64,000 nt of DNA, taken from NCBI RefSeq assembly GCF_001643305.1, contig NZ_LSGW01000066.1, positions 84,215-148,214 of the forward strand. The letters are read 5' to 3'. Of the stretch, positions 62,162 through 64,000 are shown in pieces (the stretch's first letter is position 1; each line of letters opens with the position of its first letter). Made by a program: the position numbers and the translations under genes. The notes below the pieces were generated by a model, which saw nothing but the letters and a program-made list of their open reading frames with translations, was not told the DNA's origin and searched no databases. The stretch is from Aeromonas salmonicida subsp. salmonicida (GTDB lineage Bacteria > Pseudomonadota > Gammaproteobacteria > Enterobacterales > Aeromonadaceae).

Positions 62162-64000
62162 ATGGGGTGGAGTCTGGGAACAATCAAGGGACGATATACA
62201 GCCGTCTTCGTGGGATTCATGGTGCTGGTGTGCGCCCTGACGGTCATCGGCATCCAGATCTGGATCAAGCCGGCGCTGCAAAAGGCCGGTGAACAGAATG
62301 TGACGCTGCTGGTCAGCGAGATCGCCACCGACATCCTCGATGAGCTCAACGGCGTACAGAGCCAGTCCCGCAGCATCACCCAGCTGGTCGCCCAGCTGCC
62401 AAGCGAGCAAATTGATGCCCTGCTGCCTGCGCTGATCGATCAATATGGCAATGCCATGGTGTTTGGCGGCGGCATCTGGCCGCTGCCGGATCAACGGGAA
62501 GCGGGCCGCGCCAAGTTCAGCACCTTCTTTCACAGGGATGCGGCCAACAAGCTGATCCCCAACACCTACTGGAACTCGGCCGAGGCCCCCAACTACTTCG
62601 AACAGCCCTGGCACAAGGCGGGGCAACAGGCTCCCCAGGGCATGTGCGTCTGGGCGGCGGCCTACAAGGACGGTGCCAGCCAGCAGCCGAGAACCAACTG
62701 CGCCATGGGGATCTATCGCAACGGCGCCCTGTTCGGGGTATCGACCATAGATGTGACCCTGGGTTTCTTCAACGATCTGGTGGCCAGGAAAGAGCAGGAG
62801 ATCGGGGGCCAGGTGATGATCATCGAGGCTGACGGCAAGATCCTGAGCAAGAATGCCCGTCTGAACGGGGATGTTGTGCTGGGCAACCTCTCGGCTCACG
62901 CCGATTACCCCTTCGCTGGTGCCATCGCCAGCCTGATCGGCCAGAGCCGGGGTACAGGGCTGTTGCGCACCACTTTCCAGGATCAGGGGCAGGAACAGAC
63001 ATTGCTGCTGCAGGCCATAGAGGGGACCCCCTGGTTGCTGGCCACCGCCCTGCCAACCAGCACCCTGACCCAGGACAGCCAGGACGTGCTCACCACGCTG
63101 GCCGCAATTCAGCTGCCCCTGGTCGGACTACTGTTCGTGCTGATGCTGCTGGCCATCACTCAGCTCGGCAGCCGCTTGCAGACACTCAAACAGAATATCG
63201 ACGCCCTCTCCACCGGCGATGCCGACCTGACCGCCCGCATCCAGGTGAAGGGGAATGACGAGCTGGATCATATCGCCCTGTCGGTGAACCGCTTCATCGC
63301 CTATTTGCAGCAGATGATGGTGCAGGTGACTGACGCCACCGACCTCATCACCCGCGAACTGGCACAGCTCGATCAGCAGACGGGTCAGGCAAGACGGATC
63401 CTGGGTGAACATGCCGCCGAAACGGATCAGGTGGTCACCGCCCTCACCGAGCTCAGCTCCACCGCCGACAGCGTGGCACAACACGCTAGCGACTCGGCCA
63501 GCTTCACCGAAGCCGCCAACGGCCAGGCAGCCAATTCACGCAAGGTAGTGGGATCGGCCTCCGCCAGCGTAGTAGCCCTGATCGACGACGTGGATCTCGC
63601 CGCCGCCAAGGTGCTGGAGATGCAGGAAGATGCCAAGCAGATTGGCAGCGTGCTCGGGGTGATAGGTGGCATCGCCGCCCAGACCAACTTGCTGGCGCTC
63701 AATGCCGCCATCGAAGCGGCGCGGGCCGGTGAGCAGGGCCGCGGTTTCGCTGTGGTGGCTGACGAAGTGCGTGCCCTGGCGGCTCGTACCCAGAAGAGCA
63801 CCGCCGAGGTGGGCAGCATGCTGTCGCGCCTCACTCAGGGGGTGGCCGATGCCGTCGTCGCCATGGAGCAGACCAAACGCAGCTGTCAGGCCGCGGCAGA
63901 TACCACTGGGCAGGTGACTGGGGGGCTCGACAGCATGGCCGACTCAGTGGTGCAGATCCACGATCTCAGCAGCCAGATCGCCACCGCCGCCGAGGAGCAG
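62162..64000 (+). CDS. methyl-accepting chemotaxis protein (3' end outside window)
   Basis: Open from the ATG at 62162 to the window edge (613 codons). TM1 (residues about 13-33), a periplasmic Cache-like sensor (residues about 40-300, with [20 protein letters not shown] and [20 protein letters not shown]), TM2 near 317-337, HAMP, and the signalling domain with the highly conserved tip [20 protein letters not shown] and [19 protein letters not shown] is five bases upstream. The PNYFEQPW block is typical of dCache MCPs. Ligand unknown. The extreme C-terminus is missing. Confidence 0.93.
   Translation, partial: MGWSLGTIKGRYTAVFVGFMVLVCALTVIGIQIWIKPALQKAGEQNVTLLVSEIATDILDELNGVQSQSRSITQLVAQLPSEQIDALLPALIDQYGNAMVFGGGIWPLPDQREAGRAKFSTFFHRDAANKLIPNTYWNSAEAPNYFEQPWHKAGQQAPQGMCVWAAAYKDGASQQPRTNCAMGIYRNGALFGVSTIDVTLGFFNDLVARKEQEIGGQVMIIEADGKILSKNARLNGDVVLGNLSAHADYPFAGAIASLIGQSRGTGLLRTTFQDQGQEQTLLLQAIEGTPWLLATALPTSTLTQDSQDVLTTLAAIQLPLVGLLFVLMLLAITQLGSRLQTLKQNIDALSTGDADLTARIQVKGNDELDHIALSVNRFIAYLQQMMVQVTDATDLITRELAQLDQQTGQARRILGEHAAETDQVVTALTELSSTADSVAQHASDSASFTEAANGQAANSRKVVGSASASVVALIDDVDLAAAKVLEMQEDAKQIGSVLGVIGGIAAQTNLLALNAAIEAARAGEQGRGFAVVADEVRALAARTQKSTAEVGSMLSRLTQGVADAVVAMEQTKRSCQAAADTTGQVTGGLDSMADSVVQIHDLSSQIATAAEEQ

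Overview
The window looks like chromosomal DNA of an Aeromonas-type gammaproteobacterium. The evidence is the ftsY-ftsE-ftsX-rpoH block, fabR-yijD beside a fatty acid desaturase, ssb facing away from uvrA, kefF/G-kefB-sirB2, and a CsrB-type RNA, all with moderately high GC and protein sequences close to enterobacterial and Vibrio families. Genus is inferred from gene content and not from a marker sequence. Several broken genes plus IS debris would fit a host-adapted lineage such as A. salmonicida, but that is a guess.

Layout. 1-1900: a cut-off lysine-methyltransferase-like gene and chaA. 1900-8900: the histidine utilisation operon (hutI-hutG-hutU-hutH, minus strand) with its repressor hutC and two HutC-like operators, then a beta carbonic anhydrase. 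9000-14000: rpoH and the ftsYEX cell division and targeting operon, where FtsY carries 13 alanine-rich 12-residue repeats. 14000-17400: rsmD with a duplicated 3' end, a DUF1145 gene, yijD-fabR, and a delta-9 desaturase with a FabR-like operator. 17800-25600: a PLD-type cardiolipin synthase, an MltF-like lytic transglycosylase, a DUF406 gene with a lone TatA/E, a LysR regulator, a MarC-family protein, yecH, a dicarboxylate/amino-acid symporter and a DUF2007 protein.

25700-34200: a frameshifted LysR gene facing an EmrAB-like efflux pair, a YhhN protein, a tiny gene in a degenerating tandem array, and a TAXI-type TRAP transporter whose fused permease is frameshifted. 34500-40900: a periplasmic oligopeptidase B, a DUF411 pair, and kefF/G-kefB-sirB2. 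41100-44100: a WYL regulator behind two palindromes, then csrB with UvrY-type boxes, then an IS1-family element inside two oppositely oriented IS3 fragments. 44100-53500: a small charged protein, a CDF metal exporter, a solute-binding protein, ssb, a CsgD/VpsT-like regulator, uvrA with a LexA box, and a CHASE4-GGDEF protein.

53500-64000: a cold-shock gene with a long leader, a Fur-boxed TonB-dependent receptor interrupted at an octanucleotide repeat, an SBP-GGDEF protein, a two-component system with two downstream small secreted-protein loci that share a duplicated promoter module, and the start of a chemotaxis receptor.

The most notable signals are the octanucleotide tract in the TonB receptor, the duplicated promoter module beside the two-component system, the CsrB RNA and its neighbour WYL operators, the rsmD tail duplication, the tandem micro-gene array and the expanded FtsY repeat. 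I did not find a defence island, CRISPR array, prophage, tRNA or rRNA.
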